Source of the DNA: an uncultured Rhodospirillaceae bacterium
GTDB lineage: Bacteria > Pseudomonadota > Alphaproteobacteria > UBA8366
NCBI GenBank assembly: GCA_913043025.1
Contig: CAJWLM010000012.1
Location: 1 to 64,000 of the forward strand
Direction of reading: 5' to 3'
DNA length: 64,000 nucleotides
The position numbers and the translations under genes are program-made. Within the stretch, counting starts at the first letter, position 1; the number at the start of each line of letters is the position of its first letter. Of this stretch, positions 46,946-55,528 are shown in pieces. Below the pieces are notes generated by a model, which had not been told where the DNA came from, did no database searches, and saw nothing but the letters and a program-made list of their open reading frames with translations.

Positions 46946-48222
46946 TTGTCTGTGAATTTTTTAAGGTATTGTTTTGTTCGCGTTTTACCTTTTTCGACTG
47001 CAGGCTGGTTGAACGGGTCAACCTCTAACAAGTCAGCAGTGATTATCGTTTCCAGCATAAAATGCATCATGAGGGCACCTAATGTGGTCTCATTTAACTC
47101 ACCTGTGGTTATCGTTCGAACCGGACGGTTTGCAGCCACAAGTGCGTCTATAGTTCCACGCTGGCTAGCGTTAATTAAATCCCCCAGTGTCCTTTGTTCC
47201 AGCGTGCCAAGGTCAACGCCACCGGTTGCAGAAGCATTAACCAACATTCCGGAGTCCCTATAATCGTGCATTATTGCAGAAAATAATTTGTCTGATGGGC
47301 CATCAAGGTAGAGCTGTAGTTGGCTATGCTGGTCAACTGTACCTACAAAAGGCACGGGGGTCGCGCCGTAACCGTTCTTGCCGATACTCTCAGCCCATAG
47401 TTGTCTATACCACTGACCAAACCAAAATAATTTATCGCTGTAAAACATTAGAATGTTTGTTGCTAATGTTGCGTGCTTTGCAGCGGCTAACTTAAGTGCG
47501 GCGCCCTGGGCTGGCGCACTGTCGTGACGTTTTTTTCGGGTGTGAATAAGTGTGGTGGCGGCGCCTTTGCGGAACGAACCAACGTCGATACCAGCAATTA
47601 ACGCCGGCAGAACTCCAACTAGCGAAAATGCCGAAAAACGGCCGCCGATGTTCGGGTCGTGATTTAGAATATCAAAGTTTTTTTTGTGACCGATCTCTCT
47701 CAAAATACTGCTACGTTGTTGTGTGATGATTTTTACCCGGGCAGAGACCTGGCTTGGAGTCAAGCGCTCCTGAAACCACTGCAAAAATAAGTTGAATTGG
47801 GCTAGGGTTTCTGAGGTATCACCAGACTTTGATATTACAATCAAACCCGTGGTGACGGGGTTTAAAACAGCAAAAAGTTCGGCAAATGTCACAGGATCAA
47901 CATTATCGACGAAATGGAGGTTAGGCTTATCGCTCTTAGCAAACGCACAAATGCATTTTCCCCCTAGACTTGATCCACCAGTGCCGAGAATGACAACGTC
48001 GGTGAATTCACTTTGGAACGCGTAAGCTATTTCTCTTAATTCCGGAAGATCATCTTTACACTCGACAACTCTCAAAGCGGACGGAATTTCTAATCCACCG
48101 TCCCCACATATACGGGCAACACTCCCCTCCAGAAGCATATTATATTTCTCGTTTAGGGGGTGCTTTAACCCGTTAAATGTGTAGCAATTTGAGACATCTT
48201 GATTATAGAGCATCATCACCAT
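46939..48222 (-). CDS. pgi: Glucose-6-phosphate isomerase, short form
   Basis: A 427-residue sugar isomerase-fold protein. Pgi signatures are VVILGTGGSSLGGKC (phosphate loop), VISKSGDTSETL, and GKNGYGATPVPFVGTVDQHSQLQLYLDG near residue 280, shortened here to its ends. The short length matches many alphaproteobacterial forms rather than the 550-residue E. coli type. It interconverts glucose-6-phosphate and fructose-6-phosphate. Confidence 0.9.
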   Translation of the reverse strand: MVMMLYNQDVSNCYTFNGLKHPLNEKYNMLLEGSVARICGDGGLEIPSALRVVECKDDLPELREIAYAFQSEFTDVVILGTGGSSLGGKCICAFAKSDKPNLHFVDNVDPVTFAELFAVLNPVTTGLIVISKSGDTSETLAQFNLFLQWFQERLTPSQVSARVKIITQQRSSILREIGHKKNFDILNHDPNIGGRFSAFSLVGVLPALIAGIDVGSFRKGAATTLIHTRKKRHDSAPAQGAALKLAAAKHATLATNILMFYSDKLFWFGQWYRQLWAESIGKNGYGATPVPFVGTVDQHSQLQLYLDGPSDKLFSAIMHDYRDSGMLVNASATGGVDLGTLEQRTLGDLINASQRGTIDALVAANRPVRTITTGELNETTLGALMMHFMLETIITADLLEVDPFNQPAVEKGKTRTKQYLKKFTDKC

Positions 48223-48343
48223 CTATATTGCCCTGAGCTGGAGATCGTATGCAACAAGGTCTTGGAATCGGTACTAGCAGCGAATAAGCGGCCTTTAAAA
48301 GCTATATTATTGCAGGAAAGTTTGCGAATCGCACTTACCTTGC

Positions 48344-48991
48344 TCACCGCTCAGGGCAACTGTCATCAATAAGAGCTATGTATATCGTCGTTCCCTGTTG
48401 ACAAAACGAGGTAACAGAGGGGGGGCCGCAAACGCATACACGGTCGCCCGGGCCGAAACCTCGCAATGGCCCTCCCAGGGTGAGTAAGCGTCCGTCACCT
48501 GTGCGCATAGCTTGGCAGGTGACACCCTCTTTTGTCAGTATTCCTTCATAACAATTATTTGAGGTCGATGTAGGTAGTATATTGCTTGCGCCAAATAATC
48601 GATTCCACCAATTGGCATTCTTTTTTGAAGCGGGGGGGGGCGCGTAGCCCGGCACGGTATCCCCTTTGTGCAAATTGAGCTGTTGACGGTAATATTGGTC
48701 AACCAAAACTGGAGTTTTTTCAGAAGTTCTCGATTTTAATTCGCTAGAAATTCTCGCATGACGGTTCTGTTCACCTGAGTTAATTTTGCTATGAAGTCTT
48801 AAATCTGTGCTTTTGGTTTTTGAGATGGATTGCGCGGTATTTTGCTTCGCTGCATGTCGCTTATCGGCCGGCGGGGTTGCGTATTTACTTTTGGATTTGT
48901 TGTTAAAGTCGGGTCGGAATATGGAATTGGGATTGATCATACAACCAGATAGCAAAAATAAAATAAAGAACGCTGAGGATACGAACTTCAT
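48344..48991 (-). CDS. Putative lipoprotein with C-terminal cysteine-rich beta domain
   Basis: A 215-residue protein. The signal peptide ends in the lipobox LLSGC (Cys17). A charged, low-complexity linker (about 25-105) follows, rich in Lys, Ser, Thr and Arg, then PGYAPPPASKK and a C-terminal domain of about 75 residues with six cysteines (NCYEGIL, VTCQAM, DRVCVCGPP, SFCQQGTTI, DSCP), resembling DUF5818-type OB-like domains. It overlaps the accA stop by four bases and is probably co-transcribed with it. Function unknown. Confidence 0.78.
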   Translation of the reverse strand: MKFVSSAFFILFLLSGCMINPNSIFRPDFNNKSKSKYATPPADKRHAAKQNTAQSISKTKSTDLRLHSKINSGEQNRHARISSELKSRTSEKTPVLVDQYYRQQLNLHKGDTVPGYAPPPASKKNANWWNRLFGASNILPTSTSNNCYEGILTKEGVTCQAMRTGDGRLLTLGGPLRGFGPGDRVCVCGPPSVTSFCQQGTTIYIALIDDSCPER

Positions 48992-49944
48992 TCGGTAATC
49001 TCCTCCCCAAGTTTGAGGTACCTTTTCCGGCGTTGGGCACAGAGGTCGCCGCTATTTCGTGATTTTAAATTTCCGAGGGCTATTTCAATCGCATTTCCTA
49101 CGGCATTGATAGTACCGAGTTTATCTCGGTGTGCCCCTCCCAAAGGCTCATTCACGACCATATCTATTAGGCCAAATTTTTTAAGGTCTGTGGCTGTTAG
49201 GCGCAGTGCTTCCGCGGCTGTTTGAGCCGCGCCTGCGTCTCGCCATAATATCGAAGCGCAGCCTTCAGGCGAAATAACGGAGTAAACGCTGTGTTCTAAC
49301 ATAAGAACTTGATCTCCCGCTGCGATTGCTATCGCACCTCCAGAACCTCCTTCCCCTATTATTATGCTAATCAACGGAACCTTTACGGTAAGACAGGTTT
49401 CGATACACTTAGCAATAGCCTCGGCTTGCCCACGCTCTTCAGCGCCGATGCCGGGGTATGCGCCCGGAGTGTCTACAAAACTAATGATTGGAAGTCGAAA
49501 GTGATCTGCCATACGCATAAGTCTATTTGCTTTTCGGTATCCTTCCGGCCGGGGCATACCAAAGTTGTATCTCACTCTTTCGCTTGTGTTAGCCCCTTTC
49601 TCTTGGCCGATTACCATGCAGCTCTGGTCCCGAAACTTACCCAAACCACTTGTTATTGCTTTGTCATCACCGAATTGACGGTCACCAGCGAGTGGCGTGA
49701 AATCCCTGATAAGCTCGTCTATGTAGTCGACACAATGTGGGCGTTCTGGGTGCCTAGCGACTTGAACTTTTTGCCACGGTGAGAGATTGTCGTAAGTATG
49801 AAATAAAAGTCTTTGTGATTTTTCTTTTAACCGCCCCACCTCTTCGGTGATGTTAATATCATCATTGTTTGACAAATGGCGTAATTCTTCAATCTTGCCC
49901 TCTAAGTCGGCTATCGGCTGTTCAAAATCCAAGAATGTTTTCAT
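48988..49944 (-). CDS. accA: Acetyl-CoA carboxylase carboxyltransferase subunit alpha
   Basis: A 318-residue crotonase-fold subunit that, with AccD, transfers carboxyl from biotin to acetyl-CoA for fatty acid synthesis. Clear family blocks: LDFEQPIADLEGKIEEL, GMPRPEGYRKANRLM, FVDTPGAYPGIGAEERGQ, IGEGGSGGAIAI and YSVISPEGCASILW. Normal length. Located downstream of xerD, with an 87-base gap. Confidence 0.97.
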   Translation of the reverse strand: MKTFLDFEQPIADLEGKIEELRHLSNNDDINITEEVGRLKEKSQRLLFHTYDNLSPWQKVQVARHPERPHCVDYIDELIRDFTPLAGDRQFGDDKAITSGLGKFRDQSCMVIGQEKGANTSERVRYNFGMPRPEGYRKANRLMRMADHFRLPIISFVDTPGAYPGIGAEERGQAEAIAKCIETCLTVKVPLISIIIGEGGSGGAIAIAAGDQVLMLEHSVYSVISPEGCASILWRDAGAAQTAAEALRLTATDLKKFGLIDMVVNEPLGGAHRDKLGTINAVGNAIEIALGNLKSRNSGDLCAQRRKRYLKLGEEITE

Positions 49945-50031
49945 ATCAATAATTTTGTTCTTACTGTTGCTAATTTCCTAGCACAGGCTCACTAAAACAA
50001 CTAGCGAGTGGCTTCATTCAGATAGAAAGGT

Positions 50032-50967
50032 TTAAAAATTTGTCTGCGCCAGGGGGTGGAAGTCTCCAACAACTTTTCTGAGGCGTTCGTCTAATACATG
50101 AGTATATATTTGTGTAGTCGTGAGATCTGAATGTCCGAGCATTTGCTGAACAGCTCTGAGATCAGCGCCGTTTGCGAGTAAGTGGCTAGCAAAAGCATGG
50201 CGTAGTACGTGCGGACTTACTTTTGTCGGATCAATTCCAGATTTGAGCGCCAATTCTTTTAACTGTTGACCCAGACGCTGCCGGGTTAGATGACCGGTTT
50301 TTGAATTTGAGGGGAACAACCAAGAAGATTTATTTAACCCTCTCAGAAATGTGTTTCGCACCTTTTTGTAGGCTTTAACTGCCTGCTTCGCTGGTTTTCC
50401 TATTGGCACCATACGCTCTTTGTTCCCTTTTCCTTGTACGATTAGAACTTCTCTATCATCCATAACGGATATCAAAGGAAGTGAGATCAATTCAGTTACC
50501 CTGAGGCCAGTAGCGTAAAGCACTTCAAGTAAAGCAGTTAGCCGCAACCCTTTTGAGCTCTCATCCACAGCAGCGGTTTCAAGTAAAAGTGTAACCTCTG
50601 CCTCGGAAAGTATTTTCGGCAACTGCTGCGCTTTTTTTGGGCTTTGAAAGATGGTGCTCGGATCATCTTCTCGTATAGTCTCTGCATGTAAGAATCTATA
50701 ATATTGTTTCAGTGCCGAAAGCCGTCGGGCTTGCGTGGAGGCAGACATAGCGTCGGCACATAATTCACCCATGTAGATGCTTACATCTTGGGCTGTAGCA
50801 CTCACTGCCTTTGTTCCCCGACTATCACAGAATTTAGCAAAATCAGTCAAATCGCGTTTGTAAGCTTCAATAGTATTTGCTGCAAGACCCCGTTCGGCAA
50901 CTAGCATCTCTAGGAACGTCTCAACGTGGCAGGACTGAAAAGCTTTTGTCATTGGATCGCTGTACAA
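50032..50967 (-). CDS. xerD: Site-specific tyrosine recombinase XerD
   Basis: A 311-residue tyrosine recombinase that with XerC resolves chromosome dimers at dif. The core-binding N-terminal domain is at about 10-100. The catalytic residues appear in ATGLRVTEL (Arg), QGKGNKERMVP (Lys region), HVLRHAFASHLL (His-x-x-Arg) and HSDLTTTQIYTHV (His and the Tyr nucleophile). The start is TTG at 50967, supported by AAGGAGG nine bases upstream; an ATG five codons later has no such site. It follows a 46-residue membrane microprotein gene. Confidence 0.95.
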   Translation of the reverse strand: MYSDPMTKAFQSCHVETFLEMLVAERGLAANTIEAYKRDLTDFAKFCDSRGTKAVSATAQDVSIYMGELCADAMSASTQARRLSALKQYYRFLHAETIREDDPSTIFQSPKKAQQLPKILSEAEVTLLLETAAVDESSKGLRLTALLEVLYATGLRVTELISLPLISVMDDREVLIVQGKGNKERMVPIGKPAKQAVKAYKKVRNTFLRGLNKSSWLFPSNSKTGHLTRQRLGQQLKELALKSGIDPTKVSPHVLRHAFASHLLANGADLRAVQQMLGHSDLTTTQIYTHVLDERLRKVVGDFHPLAQTNF

Positions 50968-50983
50968 GGAGATAAGCCTCCTT
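50966..50983 (-). promoter_or_regulatory. Shine-Dalgarno-sequestering hairpin at the xerD start
   Basis: On the mRNA strand AAGGAG (50983-50978), a 6-base loop and CTCCTT (50971-50966) form a perfect 6-bp stem. The first A is the last base of the upstream TAA stop, and the last two Ts are the first two bases of the xerD TTG. Both the ribosome binding site and the start codon would be occluded until a ribosome terminates upstream. Confidence 0.55.
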
Positions 50984-51123
50984 TACCTTTGGAAACGGCT
51001 ATTATCGATTACTTGTTCCACAGATTTTGAGGGTGGCGGGAACTCTCCTGTTCCAAGAAAGACTGCACCCCCAATAACCGATAAAATAAGCAAAATTATT
51101 ATAAATTTTGTTAAACGAGCCAT
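50983..51123 (-). CDS. 46-residue single-pass membrane microprotein upstream of xerD
   Basis: ATG at 51121-51123 (minus strand) to TAA at 50983-50985. The sequence opens with a basic MARLTK, has one hydrophobic helix (about residues 7-23, FIIILLILSVIGGAVFL), then a proline-bearing GEFPPPSK and a charged tail ending SRFQR. The stop codon abuts the xerD Shine-Dalgarno. I recall short proteins of this layout (helix, then a P-rich segment) upstream of xerD in other alphaproteobacteria, but cannot verify it. No function is known. Confidence 0.65.
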   Translation of the reverse strand: MARLTKFIIILLILSVIGGAVFLGTGEFPPPSKSVEQVIDNSRFQR

Positions 51124-51275
51124 CTTGTCTTATATCTCGCAGTTGTTTTAACGTTTAAAGATTATTGGCCTTAACAAACTTGGCCCGCTACGTACACTAA
51201 TTATTGAAATCAATGTAATTAGTCTAAAGAAATATTGTTCAGCATACGAGTACTTCTGGTTATAACTTAAAATAA

Positions 51276-51848
51276 ATGGAAAAAATTGAAATAATAAGAT
51301 CTGACTTGCTTGAGCTCTCAAAGCCATTGGTTCTTGTTGGCTTGATGGGGGCTGGAAAAACAGCCATTGGGAAGCGTTTGGCGTTACGTCTAAACTTACC
51401 TTTTACGGATGTAGACCAGGAAATAGAGATGGCTGCAGGATGTACGGTAGTCGATTTCTTCGAAAAATATGGAGAAGCAGAGTTTCGTCATGGTGAACGT
51501 CGAGTGCTCTCTCGTTTGTTGTGTGAGGGAGCGGGTATTCTTGCCACTGGCGGAGGTGCATTTATGGATGCAGGCACCCGGACTGAAATATTAGGACAGG
51601 GTATTTCGATTTGGCTTAAAGCCGACATTGAGACTTTATGGAAACGAGTTTGCCGGCGGGAGACAAGACCGTTGTTGAAAACTTCTTCTCCACGACAAAC
51701 TCTTTCTCAGCTTCTAGTCAAACGATATCCAGTTTATGCAGGAGCAGATATAACAGTTATTAGCAAAGATAGCTCTTTAGAATCGACGGTTGACGATGTC
51801 CTCGCAAATGTTGCAGCAATTTTGGATGAAAGAAGACACGGACAATGA
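51276..51848 (+). CDS. aroK: Shikimate kinase
   Basis: A 190-residue P-loop kinase of the shikimate pathway. Walker A is GLMGAGKT (22-29), the shikimate-contact DVDQEIE follows, FRHGERRVL contains the conserved Arg, and ATGGGAFMD and CRRETRPLL (lid Arg) complete the site. No clear ribosome binding site precedes the ATG. It overlaps aroB as ATGA. Confidence 0.96.
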   Translation: MEKIEIIRSDLLELSKPLVLVGLMGAGKTAIGKRLALRLNLPFTDVDQEIEMAAGCTVVDFFEKYGEAEFRHGERRVLSRLLCEGAGILATGGGAFMDAGTRTEILGQGISIWLKADIETLWKRVCRRETRPLLKTSSPRQTLSQLLVKRYPVYAGADITVISKDSSLESTVDDVLANVAAILDERRHGQ

Positions 51849-52957
51849 ATAATGAAACGGTTTCGGTTGAACTCGGTGAACGAAGCTACGACATCGTGGT
51901 TGGCGAAAACCTCATACAAAATAGCGGCCACATTATTGCGCCTCTACTGCGCCAACCGCGAGTGGTAATTATCAGCGACTCAAATGTCGCACCACATTAT
52001 AATGAAGTACTGGCAGATTCTCTTGAGTCCGAGGGTATAAAGCACGAAAGCCTAGTGCTTCCGGCCGGAGAAAGCACAAAAAGTTTTAAATATTTTGTGG
52101 AACTCGTGGATGGTATTTTAGCGTTAGGTATTGAGCGTGGCACATGCCTTGTGGCGCTTGGTGGAGGTGTAATTGGGGATTTAGTTGGATACGCAGCGGC
52201 CTCAGTGCTTCGCGGCATAGATTTTGTTCAAATCCCAACGTCATTGCTGGCTCAAGTTGATAGTTCGGTCGGAGGTAAAACTGGAATCAATACTGTTCAT
52301 GGGAAAAATCTTGTGGGTGCTTTCCATCAGCCACGGTTGGTCCTCTGTGATGTTGGTGTCTTAGATACGCTCCCCGAACGTGAACTGAAGGCTGGATATG
52401 CAGAAGTTGTAAAATATGGACTGATAGGAGACGAACAGTTTTTCAACTGGCTAGAGTATAACGGGTCGAAGGTTTGTAAAGGTGACAAGGTAAGCCGACA
52501 ACGCGCTGTGGTTCAGAGCTGCAAAGCCAAGGCTAAAATAGTGTCGGAAGATGAACAAGAAGCAGGACGTAGAGCATTGCTAAACTTTGGTCACACATTT
52601 GGTCATGCATTGGAGGCGGAAGCAGGTTTTAGTGATATTTTATTGCATGGTGAGGCTGTTTCAATAGGAATGGTAATGGCGCTCACGCTTTCGACCAAGC
52701 TCGGCCATTGCAAATCAAACACACAGGATACTGCCCGTAACCATCTTCGCCACGTTGGGCTGCCCGTTTCAACCGCTGATAGGCCGGCTGTAAATTGGGA
52801 TACGGAAGCTCTTCTCAATCATATGGCGAAGGATAAAAAAGTCACTGACGGCATGATGACATTTGTATTAGCGCGTGGCATTGGGCAGGCTTTTCTGAGT
52901 CGTGATGTTGAGCGCGAGGCCTTAATTGAAGTTTTGGAGAGTGGAGGTGAGCTATGA
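51845..52957 (+). CDS. aroB: 3-dehydroquinate synthase
   Basis: A 370-residue NAD- and zinc-dependent enzyme converting DAHP to 3-dehydroquinate. Markers: ALGGGVIGDLVGYAAAS, FVQIPTSLLAQVDSSVGGKTGIN (residues about 125-147, shown by its ends), AEVVKYGLIGD, and the zinc-ligand block LLNFGHTFGHALEAE. It forms an operon with aroK and the CorC-like gene by 4-base overlaps. Confidence 0.97.
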   Translation: MNNETVSVELGERSYDIVVGENLIQNSGHIIAPLLRQPRVVIISDSNVAPHYNEVLADSLESEGIKHESLVLPAGESTKSFKYFVELVDGILALGIERGTCLVALGGGVIGDLVGYAAASVLRGIDFVQIPTSLLAQVDSSVGGKTGINTVHGKNLVGAFHQPRLVLCDVGVLDTLPERELKAGYAEVVKYGLIGDEQFFNWLEYNGSKVCKGDKVSRQRAVVQSCKAKAKIVSEDEQEAGRRALLNFGHTFGHALEAEAGFSDILLHGEAVSIGMVMALTLSTKLGHCKSNTQDTARNHLRHVGLPVSTADRPAVNWDTEALLNHMAKDKKVTDGMMTFVLARGIGQAFLSRDVEREALIEVLESGGEL

Positions 52958-54264
52958 GCGCGGAATATTTTCTGGTCACCGAGCACATGGTGGTCATTGG
53001 ATTCATAGCACTGTTGATTGTTGTCTCCGGCTTTTTCTCTGGATCAGAGACTGCGCTAACAGCGGCATCCAACCCCCGCATGCATGAACTCGTTCGTAAC
53101 CAGAGTCGGCGTGCTGAGGTTGTGCTTGCTCTTTTACAGCGAAAAGAACGTCTTATCGGGTCTATTTTATTAGGCAATAATCTTGTCAATATTTTTGCTT
53201 CAGCGTTGGCAACCAGCTTGTTTTTGGACGCGTTTGGAGAGGCAGGAATTCTATATGCCACTGGCGCAATGACTTTAGTTGTCGTTATTTTTGCTGAAGT
53301 TTTGCCCAAAACTTACGCTCTCAGCCATGCTGATCGGATGGCTTTAGCAGTTGCGCCAATGATGCGTTTGATAGTGAGTTTGTTACGGCCTTTTGCTACT
53401 AGCATTAATTTTCTGGTTAAACACTCGCTTAAAGTTCTTGGGGTACAACTCTCAAATGCACAAGTTGAGCAAGAGCGCGAGGAAGAACTGCGAGGCGCGA
53501 TTGCCCTTCATACCGGTGAACCAGATTTGCGACAGGAGCAGCAGATGCTGCGGGGTATTCTTGACCTTGATGAAGTTGAGGTGGACGAAGTAATGACACA
53601 TAGACGCAATGTGGAAATGCTCGACTCAGAAACCTCAAATGAAAGCTTGATTGAAGCCGTCCTTGAAAGCCGCTTCACGAGACTTCCATTATTTGAAGGT
53701 GAGCCGGAGAATATAGTCGGTGTTGTGCATGAAAAAGCACTTCTTCGCGCTGAGCACTCTAGCGGTTCGGGATTTTCTGAACTCAGTATAACAGAAATAG
53801 CTGGGGACCCGTGGTTTATTCCAAACACTACAACCTTGCTTGAACAGCTTCAGGCATTTCGGGAAAGGCGCGAGCACTTTGCGCTTGTTGTTGACGAATA
53901 CGGTGCTTTTCTTGGGATTGTAACTCTTGAAGATATCTTAGAGGAAATTGTTGGTGAGATTGAGGACGAGCATGATCGTGCTTTCCATGGAGTTAAGCCT
54001 CAATCAGACGGAACTTTCATTGTGAGTGGATCGGTTACACTTCGTGATTTGTCCCGCGATTTTGATTGGAGATTACCAGACCAACAAGCTGCAACTATTG
54101 CTGGGTTGGTGCTTTATGAAGCACGGTCAATCCCAAAAGCCGGGCAGGTATTCCAATTTCACGGTTTTCGCTTTGAGGTTTTGAGACGTCAACGTCACCA
54201 AATCACATTGTTGCGTGTAACTCCACCACAATTACCGACGAACGCTACTTCTAATGGTGAATAG
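52954..54264 (+). CDS. HlyC/CorC-family (DUF21-CBS) membrane protein
   Basis: A 436-residue protein with an N-terminal DUF21 transmembrane domain (about 10-150, including GFFSGSETALTAASNPR), a CBS-domain pair (about 205-325, with VMTHRRNVEML and LVVDEYGAFLGIVTLEDILEEIVGEI, shown by its ends) and a C-terminal CorC/HlyC domain. Related proteins (CorB/CNNM) transport or sense Mg2+/Co2+. It follows aroB with a 4-base overlap, a common alphaproteobacterial order. Confidence 0.93.
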   Translation: MSAEYFLVTEHMVVIGFIALLIVVSGFFSGSETALTAASNPRMHELVRNQSRRAEVVLALLQRKERLIGSILLGNNLVNIFASALATSLFLDAFGEAGILYATGAMTLVVVIFAEVLPKTYALSHADRMALAVAPMMRLIVSLLRPFATSINFLVKHSLKVLGVQLSNAQVEQEREEELRGAIALHTGEPDLRQEQQMLRGILDLDEVEVDEVMTHRRNVEMLDSETSNESLIEAVLESRFTRLPLFEGEPENIVGVVHEKALLRAEHSSGSGFSELSITEIAGDPWFIPNTTTLLEQLQAFRERREHFALVVDEYGAFLGIVTLEDILEEIVGEIEDEHDRAFHGVKPQSDGTFIVSGSVTLRDLSRDFDWRLPDQQAATIAGLVLYEARSIPKAGQVFQFHGFRFEVLRRQRHQITLLRVTPPQLPTNATSNGE

Positions 54265-54547
54265 ATTGATGCAACACTGCGCATTTTTCATAGTGCTTGG
54301 TCAGGGTTGAAGCTTCTCAGATTACAGAATGCTTCACAATCGTAATCTCGATCCATGTAGGACACCCCTCAGTTGATTGCAGCTGCAGGTCACTCCGTAT
54401 AAACGGAAATGCGCTCCGGAGATAATTGATATAATAAAGCAAATAGGTATTACAATTCGGGCGCTTTTTAATTGATGAATGCAGACAATTTTCCTTATCG
54501 ATGAGGTGAAAACTTGGCATATTTTTTGGATTATCTACCGCCAACAG

Positions 54548-54829
54548 CTATGATGCCCGCTCGGCTTCGTCTGGTGTCATTGTCGAAAGTGACAAGGCAT
54601 GGACCGGCCCAGCCAGTTCATCTGCTAGTATCTCGTAAACTTTTCGTTGACGAGCTACTTGAGTTTGGCCCTCAAACGCAGCCGCTGCAACAGTAACGTG
54701 AAAATGGCTTTCTCCACCCTCTGGTGCATGTGCATGACCTGCGTGAAGGTGCGATTCGTCGACTATCTCAAGCCTGACTGGTTCAAGTGCGGCAGCCAGT
54801 TTCTTTTCGATTAATGCTGCTACTGACAT
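54548..54829 (-). CDS. bolA: BolA-family protein
   Basis: A 93-residue BolA protein with the class II KH-like fold. The ligand-type histidines in HLHAGHAHAP and the invariant SHFHVTV segment are visible, and RKVYEILADEL precedes the C-terminal helix. Family knowledge: it pairs with monothiol glutaredoxins in Fe-S trafficking. It is divergent from the J-domain gene, with 80 bases between the starts. Confidence 0.95.
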   Translation of the reverse strand: MSVAALIEKKLAAALEPVRLEIVDESHLHAGHAHAPEGGESHFHVTVAAAAFEGQTQVARQRKVYEILADELAGPVHALSLSTMTPDEAERAS

Positions 54830-54909
54830 TTTTCCTCATCCTGGTCTGTATTCCCATAACTTCCGGTTTGTCGCTTGTCACATCTGATTTGACTATACAT
54901 ATTAGAATA

Positions 54910-55476
54910 ATGAAGCGGAAAAATAAAAGGATAGAAATTGACGACCAAGCTTCCGAGCGGATCTGTGATCATCCAGATTGCATTGAGCTGGGTGAGTATC
55001 GAGCGCCTAAGTCACCTAGCAGGCTCAGTGATTTCCATTGGTTCTGCCTTGAGCACGTGCGGGATTACAATTTAAAATGGAATTACTACAAGGATATGCA
55101 GGAGCCCGAAATTGAGGCTGAAATTCGTAATGATACTGTTTGGCGGCGGCCAACATGGCCCATGGGTACCAATATTCGATCCGGCCGCAACCATGCTAAA
55201 CGGCATAATTTTGACGACTCATTCGGCATTTTTCGGGAACACGGAGCTGAATCCAAGGCTTCGGCTGAAGGTGGAAATTATGACGCCGAATCCCACCATA
55301 GTTTTACCGTAATGGAAATAAGGCCACCGACAACCTTGACCCAATTGAAATCCCGCTATAAGGAACTCGTGAAGAAGCTGCATCCGGATGTTAATGGTGG
55401 TGATCCTGCCGCCGAGGAGAGGCTTAAAGATATTAACCAAGCGTATGCAAAACTGAAAAAAGTAGTCCGTTCTTAG
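54910..55476 (+). CDS. C-terminal J-domain protein with N-terminal Cys/His motif
   Basis: A 188-residue protein. The N-terminal part (about 15-60) has [15 protein letters not shown] and [17 protein letters not shown], a possible zinc site. The C-terminal J domain (about 130-188) has the HPD motif as [11 protein letters not shown] and ends [11 protein letters not shown] domains stimulate DnaK/Hsc70. Known gene order bolA/dnaJ-like/cobS/cobT is conserved in many alphaproteobacteria. The ATG at 54910 is chosen because residues before it would run antisense through the bolA start. Confidence 0.92.
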   Translation: MKRKNKRIEIDDQASERICDHPDCIELGEYRAPKSPSRLSDFHWFCLEHVRDYNLKWNYYKDMQEPEIEAEIRNDTVWRRPTWPMGTNIRSGRNHAKRHNFDDSFGIFREHGAESKASAEGGNYDAESHHSFTVMEIRPPTTLTQLKSRYKELVKKLHPDVNGGDPAAEERLKDINQAYAKLKKVVRS

Positions 55477-55528
55477 AACAATTTTTCAATATCATCTGTG
55501 GCTTGACAATCAGAAAGCGAATATCGAA

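Noticed and set aside
50032-50967. XerD as part of an integron or mobile element
   Set aside because: It has the XerD catalytic set, sits in a conserved housekeeping order (near accA and aroKB), and no attachment site or cargo is visible.
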